DNA of 64,000 bases from Brevibacillus reuszeri (GTDB taxonomy: Bacteria > Bacillota > Bacilli > Brevibacillales > Brevibacillaceae), in assembly GCF_001187725.1 (NCBI RefSeq), contig NZ_LGIQ01000005.1, positions 991,350-1,055,349 on the forward strand. The letters are read 5' to 3'. Below the pieces are notes generated by a model that ran no database searches, was not told where the DNA came from, and saw only the letters and a program-made list of their open reading frames with translations. Positions within the stretch are counted from its first letter, which is position 1; every line of letters starts with the position of its first letter. Below are positions 45,205-55,455 of the stretch, piece by piece. The position numbers and the translations under genes are program-made.

Positions 45205-47853
45205 ATGAAAAAGCTGACAGGTAATCAAATTCGTCAGATGTTCCTTGACTTTTTTGTAGAAAAAGGACATCGCATCGAGCCGAGTGCTCCTTTGGTTCCC
45301 ATTGACGATCCATCTCTGTTGTGGATTAACAGCGGTGTGGCGACGCTCAAAAAGTATTTTGACGGCCGCATTATCCCGGATAACCCGCGTATCACCAACT
45401 CGCAAAAGTCAATCCGCACCAACGATATTGAAAACGTGGGACGTACCGCTCGTCACCATACGTTTTTCGAAATGCTCGGCAATTTCTCTATCGGGGAGTA
45501 TTTCAAAGAAGAAGCAATTGAATGGGCATGGGAATTTTTGACCAGTCCAAAATGGATGGCCTTTGATCCTGAGCTTCTCTCGGTTACAATCCATCCCGAA
45601 GATGAAGAGGCTTTTGAGCTGTGGAGCAAAAAAATTGGTGTTCTGGAAGAGCGAATCATCCGTTTGGAAGGAAACTTCTGGGATATTGGGGAAGGCCCAA
45701 GCGGTCCAAACACAGAAATTTTCTATGATCGCGGCGAGTCCTTCGGCAACGATCCGAATGATCCAGAGCTGTATCCGGGCGGCGAGAACGAGCGCTATCT
45801 GGAAGTATGGAACCTGGTATTCTCCCAGTTCAACCACAACCCGGACGGTACCTACACTCCACTACCGAAGAAGAATATTGATACCGGTATGGGTCTGGAG
45901 CGCATGGCTTCGATCATCCAAGGTGTGGACAACAACTTCGAAACCGATTTGCTGTTCCCGCTGATCGAAAAGACAAGCGAGATCTCTGGCGTGAAATACA
46001 AAGAAAGCGCGGATATGGACGTTGCGCTGAAAGTAATCGCTGACCATGCGCGTACAGTAGCCTTTGCTATTGGTGACGGTGCATTGCCTTCTAATGAAGG
46101 CCGCGGCTATGTCATCCGCCGTTTGCTTCGCCGTGCTGTTCGCATGGGCAAAAAGCTGGGCGTGGAAAAGCCATTCCTGTACAGCTTGACTGAAACAGTT
46201 GGCACCATGATGGGTGAATTCTACCCAGAGGTTGTACAAAAACGGGTATTTATTGAAAAGGTAATCCGTGCCGAGGAAGAACGTTTCCACGAAACGCTGA
46301 ACGATGGTCTGACGATTCTCGCTGATATGGTCAAGGCAGCAAAGGAAAACGGCCACACTCAGCTGTCTGGACAAGACGTTTTCAAAATGTATGATACGTA
46401 TGGATTCCCTGTTGATTTGACGGAAGACTTTGCGGCTGAGCAAGGACTGGCTGTTGACCGCGATGGTTTTGACCAGGCGATGGAAGAGCAGCGTGAGCGT
46501 GCCCGTGCAGCTCGTCAAGATGTGGACAGTATGCAAATCCAGGGTGGACCATTATCCGATTTGACGGTTACGAGCCAATTTGTTGGTTATAATGAATTGG
46601 TAGCAACAGGAAAAGTGGAAGCAATCATTTTTGACAACCAGCTGACAGAGGAAGCCGAAGAAGGACAGACGGTTCAAGTGATTCTGGACCAAACGCCATT
46701 CTATGCCGAGAGCGGTGGACAGATCAACGACGAAGGCTATCTGATCTCCGATTCTGTCAAAGCTCGTGTGATGGATGTACAAAAAGGACCTAAGGGTCAA
46801 AATGTACATTCCGTGCTTGTAGAAGCAGGTACGCTTCGCAAGGGTGAGGAAATACGTGCAGAAGTAAACCGTGAATCCCGCCTTGCTATCACGAAAAACC
46901 ATACAGCAACTCACCTTTTGCATCAGGCACTAAAGGATGTACTGGGAACGCATGTAAATCAGGCAGGCTCTTTGGTATCTCCTGAACGTCTGCGCTTTGA
47001 CTTCACACACATCAGTGCGATTACGGCAGAAGAGCTGGAACGTATCGAAGCGATTGTGAATGAAAAAGTGTGGGAAAACCTGGCTGTCGAAATTTCCAAC
47101 AAAGCATTGGCTGAAGCAAAAGCGATGGGCGCAATGGCTTTGTTCGGTGAAAAATACGGCGATGTTGTTCGTGTCGTAAAAGTTGGCGACTACAGCCTGG
47201 AGCTTTGCGGTGGCTGCCATGTAAGCAACACAGCCGAGATCGGCTTGTTCAAGCTCGTGAGCGAAAGTGGTATCGGTGCTGGTACACGCCGTATCGAGGC
47301 TGTAACAGGAAAAGGAGCGTACCAATTCCTGAACCAGCAATTCACTACGCTGAAGGAAGTAGCGCAAGCGCTAAAAGCCCCAGTGCTAGCAGAAGCGCCT
47401 GCTCGTGTAGAAGGTCTCCAGCAACAATTGAAGGAATTAGGCCGTGAAAACGAGTCTCTGCGTGCGAAGCTAGGCAATATCGAAGCAGCTTCTCTGACTG
47501 ATCAGCTGCAGCAGGTAGATGGCATGAACGTGCTCGCAGCCCGCGTCTCTGCAGTAGATATGGACAACCTGCGCGGCATGGTGGACGAGCTGAAAAACAA
47601 GCTTGGCTCCGCTGTCATCGTTCTTGGTGCTGTAGATGGCGACAAGGTAAACCTGGTAGCTGGTGTAACCAAAGACCTGATGGATCAAGGAATTCATGCA
47701 GGTAAAATCATCAAGGATGTAGCAACCCGTTGCGGCGGGGGCGGTGGAGGCCGTCCTGACATGGCGCAGGCTGGTGGTAAAGACCCATCCAAGCTGCAAG
47801 AAGCATTGGATGCGGTAGCAGATTTGGTGAAGAGTCAGGCTGTTGCAAAATAG
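45205..47853 (+). CDS. alaS: Alanyl-tRNA synthetase
   Basis: 882 residues, full length. Aminoacylation core ([58 protein letters not shown]), editing domain with zinc ligands [11 protein letters not shown] (HxxxH) and CGGCHV, and the C-Ala domain ending in a Gly-rich [16 protein letters not shown]. Start ATG with GAGGAGAA upstream. Confidence 0.97.
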   Translation: MKKLTGNQIRQMFLDFFVEKGHRIEPSAPLVPIDDPSLLWINSGVATLKKYFDGRIIPDNPRITNSQKSIRTNDIENVGRTARHHTFFEMLGNFSIGEYFKEEAIEWAWEFLTSPKWMAFDPELLSVTIHPEDEEAFELWSKKIGVLEERIIRLEGNFWDIGEGPSGPNTEIFYDRGESFGNDPNDPELYPGGENERYLEVWNLVFSQFNHNPDGTYTPLPKKNIDTGMGLERMASIIQGVDNNFETDLLFPLIEKTSEISGVKYKESADMDVALKVIADHARTVAFAIGDGALPSNEGRGYVIRRLLRRAVRMGKKLGVEKPFLYSLTETVGTMMGEFYPEVVQKRVFIEKVIRAEEERFHETLNDGLTILADMVKAAKENGHTQLSGQDVFKMYDTYGFPVDLTEDFAAEQGLAVDRDGFDQAMEEQRERARAARQDVDSMQIQGGPLSDLTVTSQFVGYNELVATGKVEAIIFDNQLTEEAEEGQTVQVILDQTPFYAESGGQINDEGYLISDSVKARVMDVQKGPKGQNVHSVLVEAGTLRKGEEIRAEVNRESRLAITKNHTATHLLHQALKDVLGTHVNQAGSLVSPERLRFDFTHISAITAEELERIEAIVNEKVWENLAVEISNKALAEAKAMGAMALFGEKYGDVVRVVKVGDYSLELCGGCHVSNTAEIGLFKLVSESGIGAGTRRIEAVTGKGAYQFLNQQFTTLKEVAQALKAPVLAEAPARVEGLQQQLKELGRENESLRAKLGNIEAASLTDQLQQVDGMNVLAARVSAVDMDNLRGMVDELKNKLGSAVIVLGAVDGDKVNLVAGVTKDLMDQGIHAGKIIKDVATRCGGGGGGRPDMAQAGGKDPSKLQEALDAVADLVKSQAVAK

Positions 47854-47969
47854 TGTTTCCTCGTGAGAATTTTGCAAGATTGACAGGAAAGAGTCGACCT
47901 TAGTCGAATACAGTTTGTAACGAGCAACTTTTTTCTTACGCGTTTACAAAGGAAATCGAGGTGTTGATT

Positions 47970-48230
47970 GTGAGTTCGTTGGATAATACCATGAAATTCA
48001 CGGTGCCCAAGGAAGCGAATGCGGAGGATGTGCAAGAGACGTTGACAGAGGTGTACAAGGCCCTGCAGGAAAAAGGATACAACCCGATCACCCAGATCGT
48101 AGGTTATTTGCTTTCTGGCGACCCGGCGTTTATCCCACGCCACAACAACGCACGCAGCCTGATTGGCAAATTGGAACGGGACAAAATCATAGAAGAGTTG
48201 GTGACCGTTTACTTGTCCGAGCGCAAGTAG
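47970..48230 (+). CDS. IreB family regulatory phosphoprotein (UPF0297)
   Basis: 86 residues: [55 protein letters not shown] is the IreB/YrzL signature. In Enterococcus IreB is a substrate of the PASTA kinase IreK and controls cephalosporin resistance. The conserved cluster ireB-ruvX-DUF1292 follows alaS in Bacilli. GTG start after GAGGTG. Confidence 0.88.
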   Translation: MSSLDNTMKFTVPKEANAEDVQETLTEVYKALQEKGYNPITQIVGYLLSGDPAFIPRHNNARSLIGKLERDKIIEELVTVYLSERK

Positions 48231-48240
48231 ACCCGATGAC

Positions 48241-48657
48241 ATGACACGACTTTTAGGATTGGATGTTGGCGACAAGACGATTGGGGTTGCAGTTAGCGAT
48301 GAGCTGGGATGGACAGCCCAAGGGGTAGAAACCATCAAAAGGCAGTCCAAGGAAAAGGATCTTGCCCGCCTGAAAGAATTAATTGCCCAGTACCAGGTGG
48401 GGGCAGTCGTAGTAGGCTTGCCGAAAAACATGAATGGCACAATCGGCCCGAGGGCTGAGTTGTGCCAGGCATTCGGCAAATTTTTGGAGGAACGCACATC
48501 TCTTCCTGTCCACATGTGGGACGAACGATTGACGACGATGGCAGCCGAACGGATGTTGATCTCCGCGGATGTCAGTCGTCAAAAAAGAAAGACAGTTATA
48601 GACAAAATGGCGGCCACGTTAATCCTGCAAGGATACTTGGACGCGAAATCGAGGTGA
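48241..48657 (+). CDS. ruvX: Putative pre-16S rRNA nuclease / Holliday junction resolvase RuvX (YqgF)
   Basis: 138 residues, RNase H-like. [24 protein letters not shown] at the N-terminus, [11 protein letters not shown], and [14 protein letters not shown] with the C-terminal acidic residue. E. coli YqgF is essential and processes the 5' end of 16S rRNA; the resolvase role is less sure. Ribosome site weak (overlap with the end of ireB region), suggesting translational coupling. Confidence 0.93.
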   Translation: MTRLLGLDVGDKTIGVAVSDELGWTAQGVETIKRQSKEKDLARLKELIAQYQVGAVVVGLPKNMNGTIGPRAELCQAFGKFLEERTSLPVHMWDERLTTMAAERMLISADVSRQKRKTVIDKMAATLILQGYLDAKSR

Positions 48658-48663
48658 CCCATA

Positions 48664-48954
48664 GTGAGTGAAGAGATGACTACTGAATTTGAAGTGGGCG
48701 ATGTGATTGCCCTGACAGAAGAAGGTACAGAAGACCCGCGTGACTTCCGTATCATGTACATTTTTGATATTGAGGATCGCAGTTACCTGGTACTGGTTCC
48801 CGTTGATCAGGAAGAAGAGGAAGAGTACGAGGTACACTTCCTGCGTTATGACGGTACAGATATGCTGATGCCAATCGAAGACGACGAAGAGTGGGAGCAA
48901 GTTGAAGCCACTTTTGAAACGTTGATTGCCGATTTGGAAAAAGACGATATCTAA
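48664..48954 (+). CDS. DUF1292 family protein (YrzB-like)
   Basis: 96 residues, very acidic (EEEEEYEVHFLRYDG, EDDEEWEQVEATFE). Matches DUF1292, found between ruvX and mltG in Bacilli. Function unknown; the charge suggests a protein-binding role. GTG start, 6 nt after ruvX; GAGGTGACC upstream. Confidence 0.85.
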   Translation: MSEEMTTEFEVGDVIALTEEGTEDPRDFRIMYIFDIEDRSYLVLVPVDQEEEEEYEVHFLRYDGTDMLMPIEDDEEWEQVEATFETLIADLEKDDI

Positions 48955-48970
48955 TAGCTACAGCAGGAAA

Positions 48971-49004
48971 AGAGGACTTTCTGACAGAAGGTCCTCTTTT
49001 TTGT
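48971..49004 (+). terminator. Intrinsic terminator after DUF1292
   Basis: AGAGGAC (48971-48977) / GTCCTCT (48991-48997) with inner TTCT/GAA pairing, then TTTTTT. Confidence 0.9.
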
Positions 49005-49118
49005 TTGAACGGTTTTTTTGATAGAAATGGAAATTGATCCATCCAGATCAATTATCACCTCATTTATGCTGGAAAAAAACGCTAGGATTCGCTTGGATTC
49101 GGCAGAATATCCTATACA

Positions 49119-49147
49119 GTGACAGCAAGAGACACCTCTTGTATAAT
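49119..49147 (+). promoter_or_regulatory. Sigma-A promoter of mltG
   Basis: GTGACA (49119-49124), 17-nt spacer, TATAAT (49142-49147). It overlaps the earlier in-frame start codons and so decides the mltG start. Confidence 0.7.
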
Positions 49148-49190
49148 GAATACGATGGAGAGAAGAGACCCTAAAGGGAGGATTTCTAGC

Positions 49191-50291
49191 TTGAAACCTA
49201 AGTCACAGTTGCCTGATTTTGAGGCGGTACGACCAGTTGTGAGACGGCGTAGACGAGGCGGACGAGTCCTGTTATGGATCATAGCCTTTTTCTTGCTGAT
49301 CATTCTGGCTGCAGGGGGAGTAGGCTGGTATGTTTATCAGCAATTACAGCCGGTAGCAGGCAGTCCTACAACGAAAAATGTTACAATCCCGTCAGGTTCA
49401 TCAGTGAGGGACATTGGTCGACTATTGGAAGAACAAGCCCTTATACGAAATGCTGACATGTTCAACTACTATGTAAAGTATAAAGGCGTTGCCCCACAGC
49501 TAAAAGCAGGTGAATACGAGTTTACGACGGGACAAACCCTCGATGACTTGCTAGCAGCTATGACGGAAGGGAAAACGGTCAACAATGCAGAGAGATTTAC
49601 CGTCCCGGAAGGCTGGAATGTGGAGCAGATTGCCGATCATCTTGCAAAAGAAGGGATCGTAGAAAAAGACGCCTTTTTGAAAGAAGTAAACGAAGGTGTG
49701 TTTCCGGAGTTTCCTTTTGTCACTGCGATTCCTAAATCAGCAGAACGGAAAAATCGTTTAGAGGGTTATTTATTTCCTGAGACATACGAGGTCAAAAAAG
49801 GGGCAACCGCCCATGAAGTCGTTTCTCGTATGTTGGCTCAATTCCAACAGGAATGGAAGCCGGAGTGGAACGAACAATTGAAAAAGCATGATTTGACGCA
49901 GGATGAAGCCATTAATTTGGCATCAATCGTAGAGCGGGAAGTTACCGTGGATAAGGAGCGTCCAACTGTCGCAGGTGTCTATTTCAACCGCATCCGGGAG
50001 AAATGGCCGCTGCAGGCAGACGCTACCGTTCAGTTCATTCTGGGCAAGCAGCGGGATCGCCTAACCTATGATGACTTGAAGGTAAAGAGCCCCTATAACA
50101 CGTACACCAATCCGGGTCTGCCACCTGGGCCGATTGCCAATCCGGGGAGATTGTCCATAGAGGCCGTTGTCAATCCGGAGCAGCATGACTACTTTTTCTA
50201 TGTGACGAAAAAAGATGGGACATCGGAGCATTACTTCTCGAAAACGTTACAGGAGCATAATGCGAATAAGGCAAAAAGCAGAGGAAACTAA
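49191..50291 (+). CDS. mltG: Endolytic transglycosylase MltG
   Basis: 366 residues. Short Arg-rich cytoplasmic tail, one membrane helix (VLLWIIAFFLLIILAAGGVGWYVY), LysM-like domain (VTIPSGSSVRDIGRLLEEQALI) and the catalytic YceG domain with LASIVEREV (catalytic Glu) and LPPGPIANPG. It cuts nascent glycan strands and sets their length. TTG 49191 has a perfect AAAGGGAGG; ATGs at 49146/49155 overlap or abut the transcription start and lack ribosome sites. Confidence 0.93.
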   Translation: MKPKSQLPDFEAVRPVVRRRRRGGRVLLWIIAFFLLIILAAGGVGWYVYQQLQPVAGSPTTKNVTIPSGSSVRDIGRLLEEQALIRNADMFNYYVKYKGVAPQLKAGEYEFTTGQTLDDLLAAMTEGKTVNNAERFTVPEGWNVEQIADHLAKEGIVEKDAFLKEVNEGVFPEFPFVTAIPKSAERKNRLEGYLFPETYEVKKGATAHEVVSRMLAQFQQEWKPEWNEQLKKHDLTQDEAINLASIVEREVTVDKERPTVAGVYFNRIREKWPLQADATVQFILGKQRDRLTYDDLKVKSPYNTYTNPGLPPGPIANPGRLSIEAVVNPEQHDYFFYVTKKDGTSEHYFSKTLQEHNANKAKSRGN

Positions 50292-50313
50292 CCATGTTTC
50301 CTCTGTTTTTTTT
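50279..50313 (+). terminator. Intrinsic terminator after mltG
   Basis: CAGAGGAAAC (50279-50288) / GTTTCCTCTG (50296-50305), then eight Ts. The left arm includes the mltG stop region. Confidence 0.9.
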
Positions 50314-50361
50314 ATTCAGGTATGCTATAATTATGCGGTTGTAAAGTAGAGGAGTGAAAGC

Positions 50362-51000
50362 ATGATTACCAATCCGGCGATAGATGATTATGTGTCCGGC
50401 CTGGTTCCCGAACGATCCCCGCTATTGATGCGTTTGGAGAAGGAGGCTGCGGAAGAAAATATTCCCATTGTTCAGCTCGCGTCTGCCCAAGTGATGCGGA
50501 TGCTGCTTTTACTTCATTGCCCGAAGGCCATCCTCGAAGTGGGAACAGCGATTGGCTATTCGACAATCTGGCTTGCAGAAGCAGCCCCAGATGCGCGGAT
50601 TGTAACCATGGATATTGACGAGGACAGACTCACTCGTGCGCGAGCAAACATCGCAGAGGCAGGCTGTGCTGATCGCATTGAAATCTTGTCGCATGATGCA
50701 ACGCTGGGACTTCCGGATTCGTATCAGTTTGATTGTCTGTTTATCGATGCCGCCAAAGGGCAGTATCGCACGTTTCTCGATCGATATTTGCCGTTATTGC
50801 GGGACGGCGGTCTCGTGATCAGCGATAATATTTTATTCCGTGGCCTGGTAGCGACACCAGACGAAGCTGGAAAACGCCAGCGACCTATGGTGGACAAGCT
50901 GCTTGCTTATAATACACACTTGAGTGAACGTCCAGATATGGAGACAACCTTTATTCCAGTTGGTGATGGCCTCGCCGTCAGCCTCAAGAAACGCATATAG
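50362..51000 (+). CDS. Class I SAM-dependent O-methyltransferase (YrrM/TrmR-like)
   Basis: 212 residues. SAM motif ILEVGTAIGYSTIWLAEAAP (about 52-72), MDIDEDR, FIDAAKGQY (metal-binding Asp region) and the DNILFRG motif of the metal-dependent O-methyltransferase family. In B. subtilis YrrM (TrmR) methylates 5-hydroxyuridine 34 of tRNA to mo5U; same neighbourhood makes this likely here. TATAAT at 50326 suggests a separate promoter. Confidence 0.88.
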   Translation: MITNPAIDDYVSGLVPERSPLLMRLEKEAAEENIPIVQLASAQVMRMLLLLHCPKAILEVGTAIGYSTIWLAEAAPDARIVTMDIDEDRLTRARANIAEAGCADRIEILSHDATLGLPDSYQFDCLFIDAAKGQYRTFLDRYLPLLRDGGLVISDNILFRGLVATPDEAGKRQRPMVDKLLAYNTHLSERPDMETTFIPVGDGLAVSLKKRI

Positions 51001-51047
51001 GGTACAGGAAATCAGCTTTGAGGATTGCGTGAAGGGAGACATGAAGC

Positions 51048-51689
51048 ATGGGTAACCCCGTACTGATAGGGGTAGCAGGAGGCAGTGGATCGGGTAAGAC
51101 CACTGTAGCAAAGGAGCTTTTTCGTCAGTTCCAGAATGATAGCGTAACCATGATTGAACAGGACTCTTACTATAAGGATCAAAGTCACATGAGTGCGGAC
51201 GAGCGTGCACTTACCAATTATGATCACCCGTTTGCATTTGATAACGATCTGTTGCTGACTCATCTGCAGGAGCTGCTTGCAGGCAAGGCGATCGAAAAAC
51301 CGATCTATGACTTCAAGCTGCATAATCGCAAGCAGGAAAAAGTGCAGGTAGCCCCAACGGATGTCATTATTTTAGAGGGCATGCTGATTCTTGAGGACAC
51401 TCGTATTCGCGATTTGATGGATATTAAAGTGTTTGTTGATACGGACGCAGACGTGCGAATTATTCGCCGGATCGCTCGCGATATTGAAGAACGCGGTCGC
51501 TCGCTTGATTCCGTTGTAAATCAGTACCTCAATGTAGTGCGTCCTATGCACTTACAGTTTATCGAGCCAACGAAGCGATATGCAGACGTCATTATTCCAG
51601 AAGGTGGGTACAATCGGGTTGCGCTTGATTTGTTGTCCACCAAAATCGGCAATATTCTTCTGGAAAAACAGCAACTTGCTCAATCATAA
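51048..51689 (+). CDS. udk: Uridine kinase
   Basis: 213 residues. Phosphorylates uridine/cytidine. Walker [16 protein letters not shown] (about 7-21), [19 protein letters not shown] and [10 protein letters not shown] are typical. AAGGGAG upstream. The peptidase genes yrrN-yrrO that lie between yrrM and udk in B. subtilis are missing here. Confidence 0.96.
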   Translation: MGNPVLIGVAGGSGSGKTTVAKELFRQFQNDSVTMIEQDSYYKDQSHMSADERALTNYDHPFAFDNDLLLTHLQELLAGKAIEKPIYDFKLHNRKQEKVQVAPTDVIILEGMLILEDTRIRDLMDIKVFVDTDADVRIIRRIARDIEERGRSLDSVVNQYLNVVRPMHLQFIEPTKRYADVIIPEGGYNRVALDLLSTKIGNILLEKQQLAQS

Positions 51690-51697
51690 TCGAAGCA

Positions 51698-51727
51698 AAC
51701 ACGCCATCCACAAGGCGTGTTTTTTGT
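51698..51727 (+). terminator. Intrinsic terminator after udk
   Basis: AACACGCC (51698-51705) / GGCGTGTT (51714-51721), then TTTTTG. Confidence 0.85.
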
Positions 51728-51787
51728 TTGTGCCCTGTTTCTCTCTTTTGTATTCAGGAAATACTGGAGAAATGGGAGGTGACCGTG

Positions 51788-53617
51788 ATGCAGCTGGAGA
51801 AGCGAATAAAAAGGCGGCATTTTCTGGTTCTGCTTGTTATGACTTTCGTTTGGCTGGGCTTGATCACACGCTTGTGGTGGATTCAAATCGGATCGCCGCA
51901 TCGCTTTTCACGCCGAGGAATCGATCTGGTCAAAAACGCGGTGAAGCAACGGCAGCAAAGTATCGTCTTGCATAGTGGACGTGGCGATATTGTGGATCGA
52001 AACGGATACGCCTTTACGGGAGAAGAGCATTTGGCGCTGATCCTGTTCCCGCTTGCACGTGGGAGCTTGGAGGGAACCGATGGTTTGGCTCGCTTGGCTG
52101 AAATTGTCGGTCAGTCAAAGGAACGGCTTTCTTCGATCATGGAAAAGGCAAAAGTACCGCTGCTCTTGCGCAATGAGGCTGGAGCACTGATTGTCCTGAC
52201 TGAGAGTCAAACTGAAAAGGTAAATGCGCTCGCCATCCCGGGCATTGTTGCCCTAGCTGTGACCGAGCGATATCGTACAGATGAAGTAGCCAAGCACGTG
52301 ATTGGCTTCATCCACAAAAATCCCGCCATGGTGGAGTCGCTTTATCCTGACGAAGTGAAAAATGGCAAGATGAACGCAGAGAGTACATTAGGCGCGACTG
52401 GCTTGGAGCGGAGCTTTGACCGGTTCTTACAAGGGGTGGAGCCGTCTGTTTTGTCTTACTATGTAGACGGGCAGGGAAAACCGCTGCGAGGACTGGATAT
52501 TCGCTACTCCAAGCAATCCAATGAGTATTATCCGCTGTCTCTGACGACGACGCTGGATGTAGGGATCCAGAGGAGAATGGAAAGAGCAGCTGATCGGGTG
52601 GGATTGAACGAGGGCAGTATTGTCGTGCTGGACGCAAGAAATGGAGATATGCTCGCAAGCGTCAGTCGTCCCAGCTATGATCAAACAAAAGTGACGAACA
52701 ACAGCAATGAGTGGAAAAATCGGGTTGTCAAACAAATACCACCTGGCTCGGTTTACAAGACAGTAGTAGCTGCTGCGGCTTTGGCTGAGGGAGTCGTCTC
52801 ACCGACTGATCGGTTCACGTGTACTGGGGATTACGGCAAGTATCACTTTTCCTGCTGGAAAAAAGACGGACACGGCAGTGTCACTATGGAGGAAGCATAC
52901 GCGCACTCCTGCAATATTGCTTTTGCTGAAATAGCGAAGCGAGTTGGCGGAGAAAAGCTGGAGGAATATGCGCAAAAGCTGGGCTTGTCTGATCAAGTCG
53001 GACATCAGACAGCACATTTGTTCAAGCTGGACGGGTTCAAGCAACTGGATGGTGAAGAGCGCGGAAATGTGTTTGCAGAGGGAGTATCCCGCCGTGATGA
53101 AGGAGTGCTGATCCAGAGCGCCATCGGTCAGCGGGACGTGAGGGTGACTCCCTTGCAGACGGCTAACATGATGGTGACCATCTTGAGCGGCTCTACGCCG
53201 AATCAAGTGCGGCTCGTCAGCGAAATTACGTACAAAAATGGACAATCGTTTTACCGTTTTTCACCGCAAAAGCTGTCGGCGTCTGGGATCGACTACGTCA
53301 CTGCAGGCAAGCTGCGGAAAATGATGCGCAAGGTTGTCACAGACGGGACTGGCCAGACCCTTCGGGATACAGCGTGGGATGTTGCTGGAAAGAGTGGGAC
53401 TGCTCAGCTGGGCGGGGAGAATCAATCCAGAAACCATCTGTGGTTTGTAGGATACACCCCGGTGGAAGATCCACGCTATGCAATCTGTGTCGTCTCCGAG
53501 AACCAGCCAAGCCAAGGAAAAAACCAAGCTATGGAGCTTTTTCACCTCGTGGTTGATGAGCTTTCCGATCAAACAGCTCAATCTTCCCGACCTCTCTCAG
53601 GGTATCCCCAAGAATAA
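51788..53617 (+). CDS. Class B penicillin-binding protein (PbpI/YrrR-like transpeptidase)
   Basis: 609 residues. One N-terminal membrane anchor (FLVLLVMTFVWLGLITRLWWIQIG), a dimerisation domain with GRGDIVDRNG, and a transpeptidase domain: SVYK at about 320, SCN at about 370, KSGTAQ at about 534. It cross-links septal or spore peptidoglycan; B. subtilis yrrR (pbpI) occupies this locus. ATG 51788 is preceded by GGGAGGTG. Its last 89 nt overlap, on the other strand, the end of the JAMM gene. Confidence 0.93.
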   Translation: MQLEKRIKRRHFLVLLVMTFVWLGLITRLWWIQIGSPHRFSRRGIDLVKNAVKQRQQSIVLHSGRGDIVDRNGYAFTGEEHLALILFPLARGSLEGTDGLARLAEIVGQSKERLSSIMEKAKVPLLLRNEAGALIVLTESQTEKVNALAIPGIVALAVTERYRTDEVAKHVIGFIHKNPAMVESLYPDEVKNGKMNAESTLGATGLERSFDRFLQGVEPSVLSYYVDGQGKPLRGLDIRYSKQSNEYYPLSLTTTLDVGIQRRMERAADRVGLNEGSIVVLDARNGDMLASVSRPSYDQTKVTNNSNEWKNRVVKQIPPGSVYKTVVAAAALAEGVVSPTDRFTCTGDYGKYHFSCWKKDGHGSVTMEEAYAHSCNIAFAEIAKRVGGEKLEEYAQKLGLSDQVGHQTAHLFKLDGFKQLDGEERGNVFAEGVSRRDEGVLIQSAIGQRDVRVTPLQTANMMVTILSGSTPNQVRLVSEITYKNGQSFYRFSPQKLSASGIDYVTAGKLRKMMRKVVTDGTGQTLRDTAWDVAGKSGTAQLGGENQSRNHLWFVGYTPVEDPRYAICVVSENQPSQGKNQAMELFHLVVDELSDQTAQSSRPLSGYPQE

Positions 53618-54020
53618 AGCCTCTCGCCTGAACCTGATTCTGCCTGCCGAGCCCAACGATCAGCATCAACGGTGAGGAGGACATGTACATCGATTGCGTT
53701 GCTTTGGTCCAGATGGTTCGTTTATCTCCTTTGCTGGGGGAAAGACGTTTGATCGTATGGCTGTGCCAATCCCCTATATATTTCCATTGGCGACTTTTGC
53801 TTAATTTCCGAACAAGCTTGCGCAAATGGTTATCGTCGAAAAAAATGGAATGGGGCTGGTGGATCGCCATCGGACCTGGCTCACTGGCATACGTAACGAC
53901 CCATTCATCCTCACCGATCGAATACCCCATCATCACCCCTCCTGTCTCCAGAGAGGGTTTTTTTCTTACCGCCTTCTCAATCTGCCTCCAGGCTTTAGGC
54001 GTGATGTATAGCTTCGTCAT
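53529..54020 (-). CDS. JAMM/MPN+ domain putative metalloprotease
   Basis: 163 residues. Complete JAMM zinc motif: Glu25 in ETGGVMMG, then H86-S-H88, x7, S96, x2, D99 in GDWHSHTIKRLSPSKGD. Bacterial JAMM proteins (Mec+/RadC-related, prokaryotic Rpn11-like) remove ubiquitin-like or sulfur-carrier tails from partners, or cleave cyclic nucleotides in defence systems; no ThiS/MoaD or E1 gene is next to it, though tcdA is 21 kb away. GGAGGGG lies upstream of ATG 54020. Convergent with, and overlapping, the PBP gene. Substrate unknown. Confidence 0.8.
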   Translation of the reverse strand: MTKLYITPKAWRQIEKAVRKKPSLETGGVMMGYSIGEDEWVVTYASEPGPMAIHQPHSIFFDDNHLRKLVRKLSKSRQWKYIGDWHSHTIKRLSPSKGDKRTIWTKATQSMYMSSSPLMLIVGLGRQNQVQARGFILGDTLREVGKIELFDRKAHQPRGEKAP

Positions 54021-54191
54021 GTCAACCTGTTCCCCTCCTTTAATCACCACAAGCATTCGCATTACATCATATGTGTCCACATAAGGGAAGGTCCCGCGAT
54101 AATATAAAGTTAGGAACTGTTAAAAAGGGATTGTAACGTAAGCCCTTTCTTTCTATAATTTAGAAAATGACTAGATTGGAAGGTTGATTCT

Positions 54192-55256
54192 ATGCCTCAG
54201 GCGCCTGTAGACTTCTCATTGATCGGCCGTGTTCTTGCGGATGATGTTTTTGCGGACACAGGAATATTGCTACTCGGTAAAAATACAACAATAACAGCAG
54301 CCCATGTCCCGGTCCTGCTCAAGCAACGAATACGAGAGGTAAATGTAGTCCAGGTCCTGTCTGAAGGAACTGGAGAACTCATTTCAAGCCAGCTGTCTCA
54401 ATTGGAAGCGGATGAAGAAATCGTCGCCGCGTACGTGAAAGCATTAGACAAGACGAGAGCGCTTTTCGACCAGATCGATCATGAAGGAACACCACAGCTT
54501 GAGGAATTTTCCGATCTCTTTTTTGAACTAGCAGATCAATCGACAAAAAATTTGGGCTTTTTCCGCTCCTTGTATGTGTTGGAGGGGGCGGACAGCTATA
54601 CATATCGCCATTCCCTCAATGTTGGCGTACTCTGTTCGCTGATTGCCCGTTTATTGAAATGGGATGAAGAACGAATCGCCTTTATGGGAACGGCTGGTTT
54701 TTTACATGATGTGGGGAAGATGCGCATACCCAAGGAAATTCTTTTGAAGCCAGGTAAACTGACAGACGAAGAATTTATGATTATGAAAAAGCACACTGAA
54801 TATGGATACGAAATGATTAAAAGCATGGAAGGAAGCTCGGAGCTGTTAGCCTTGTGTGCCCTGCTGCACCATGAACGGCTGGATGGGACGGGCTATCCCG
54901 AGCAGCGAATTGGCGAGGAAATTCCAAAAGAGTGCCAAGTGCTGGCAGTAGCCGACATGTTTGATGCAATTTGCTCGGATCGCGTCTACAAAGGAAGGAC
55001 TTCACCATTTGAAGCAGCCCAGTTGCTGTGGAAGGAAGCGTGTGATGGAGCACTTGATATTGAGATTGTCGCTCAGTTTGTTCGTTACATTGCACTATTG
55101 TACATCGGTGCAAAAGCCCGTTTGAACAATGGCGAGGAAGTCGAAGTCATTCTGATTCACGCCGATGAGCCGATGCGACCGTTGGTTCGGCGCAGCGAGG
55201 AATTTGTGGATCTACGCTTTGAACGAAAACTGACGATTGAGAAAATGATTGGATAA
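54192..55256 (+). CDS. HD-GYP domain phosphohydrolase
   Basis: 354 residues. N-terminal segment (1-110) of the type fused to HD-GYPs, then the HD domain (HSLNVGV, FLHDVGKMRIP near 172) and the GYP signature HHERLDGTGYP (about 226-236), followed by ADMFDAICSDRVYKGR. All metal ligands are present, so it may degrade c-di-GMP or a related cyclic dinucleotide. C-terminal ~80 residues resemble no domain I can name. Monocistronic with its own terminator. Confidence 0.92.
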   Translation: MPQAPVDFSLIGRVLADDVFADTGILLLGKNTTITAAHVPVLLKQRIREVNVVQVLSEGTGELISSQLSQLEADEEIVAAYVKALDKTRALFDQIDHEGTPQLEEFSDLFFELADQSTKNLGFFRSLYVLEGADSYTYRHSLNVGVLCSLIARLLKWDEERIAFMGTAGFLHDVGKMRIPKEILLKPGKLTDEEFMIMKKHTEYGYEMIKSMEGSSELLALCALLHHERLDGTGYPEQRIGEEIPKECQVLAVADMFDAICSDRVYKGRTSPFEAAQLLWKEACDGALDIEIVAQFVRYIALLYIGAKARLNNGEEVEVILIHADEPMRPLVRRSEEFVDLRFERKLTIEKMIG

Positions 55257-55275
55257 AAAGGGAATGCTATGGTGT

Positions 55276-55315
55276 GAAACCGCTCTATTTTTTTGAGAGC
55301 GGTTTCAATTTTTGA
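55276..55315 (+). terminator. Intrinsic terminator after the HD-GYP gene
   Basis: GAAACCGCTCT (55276-55286) / AGAGCGGTTTC (55296-55306), then AATTTTTG. Confidence 0.85.
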
Positions 55316-55455
55316 GGATCTGTGAACGTTGCTCTGGATGGCTCGACCCCCTTCACTGATTGTGCCACAATAAAAGGGTGCATCCTAACACAGGATGAAC
55401 AAGGGGCGTATCGGTTTGTTTAGCATCATGATACGCGGCAATTAGGAGGAGTAAC

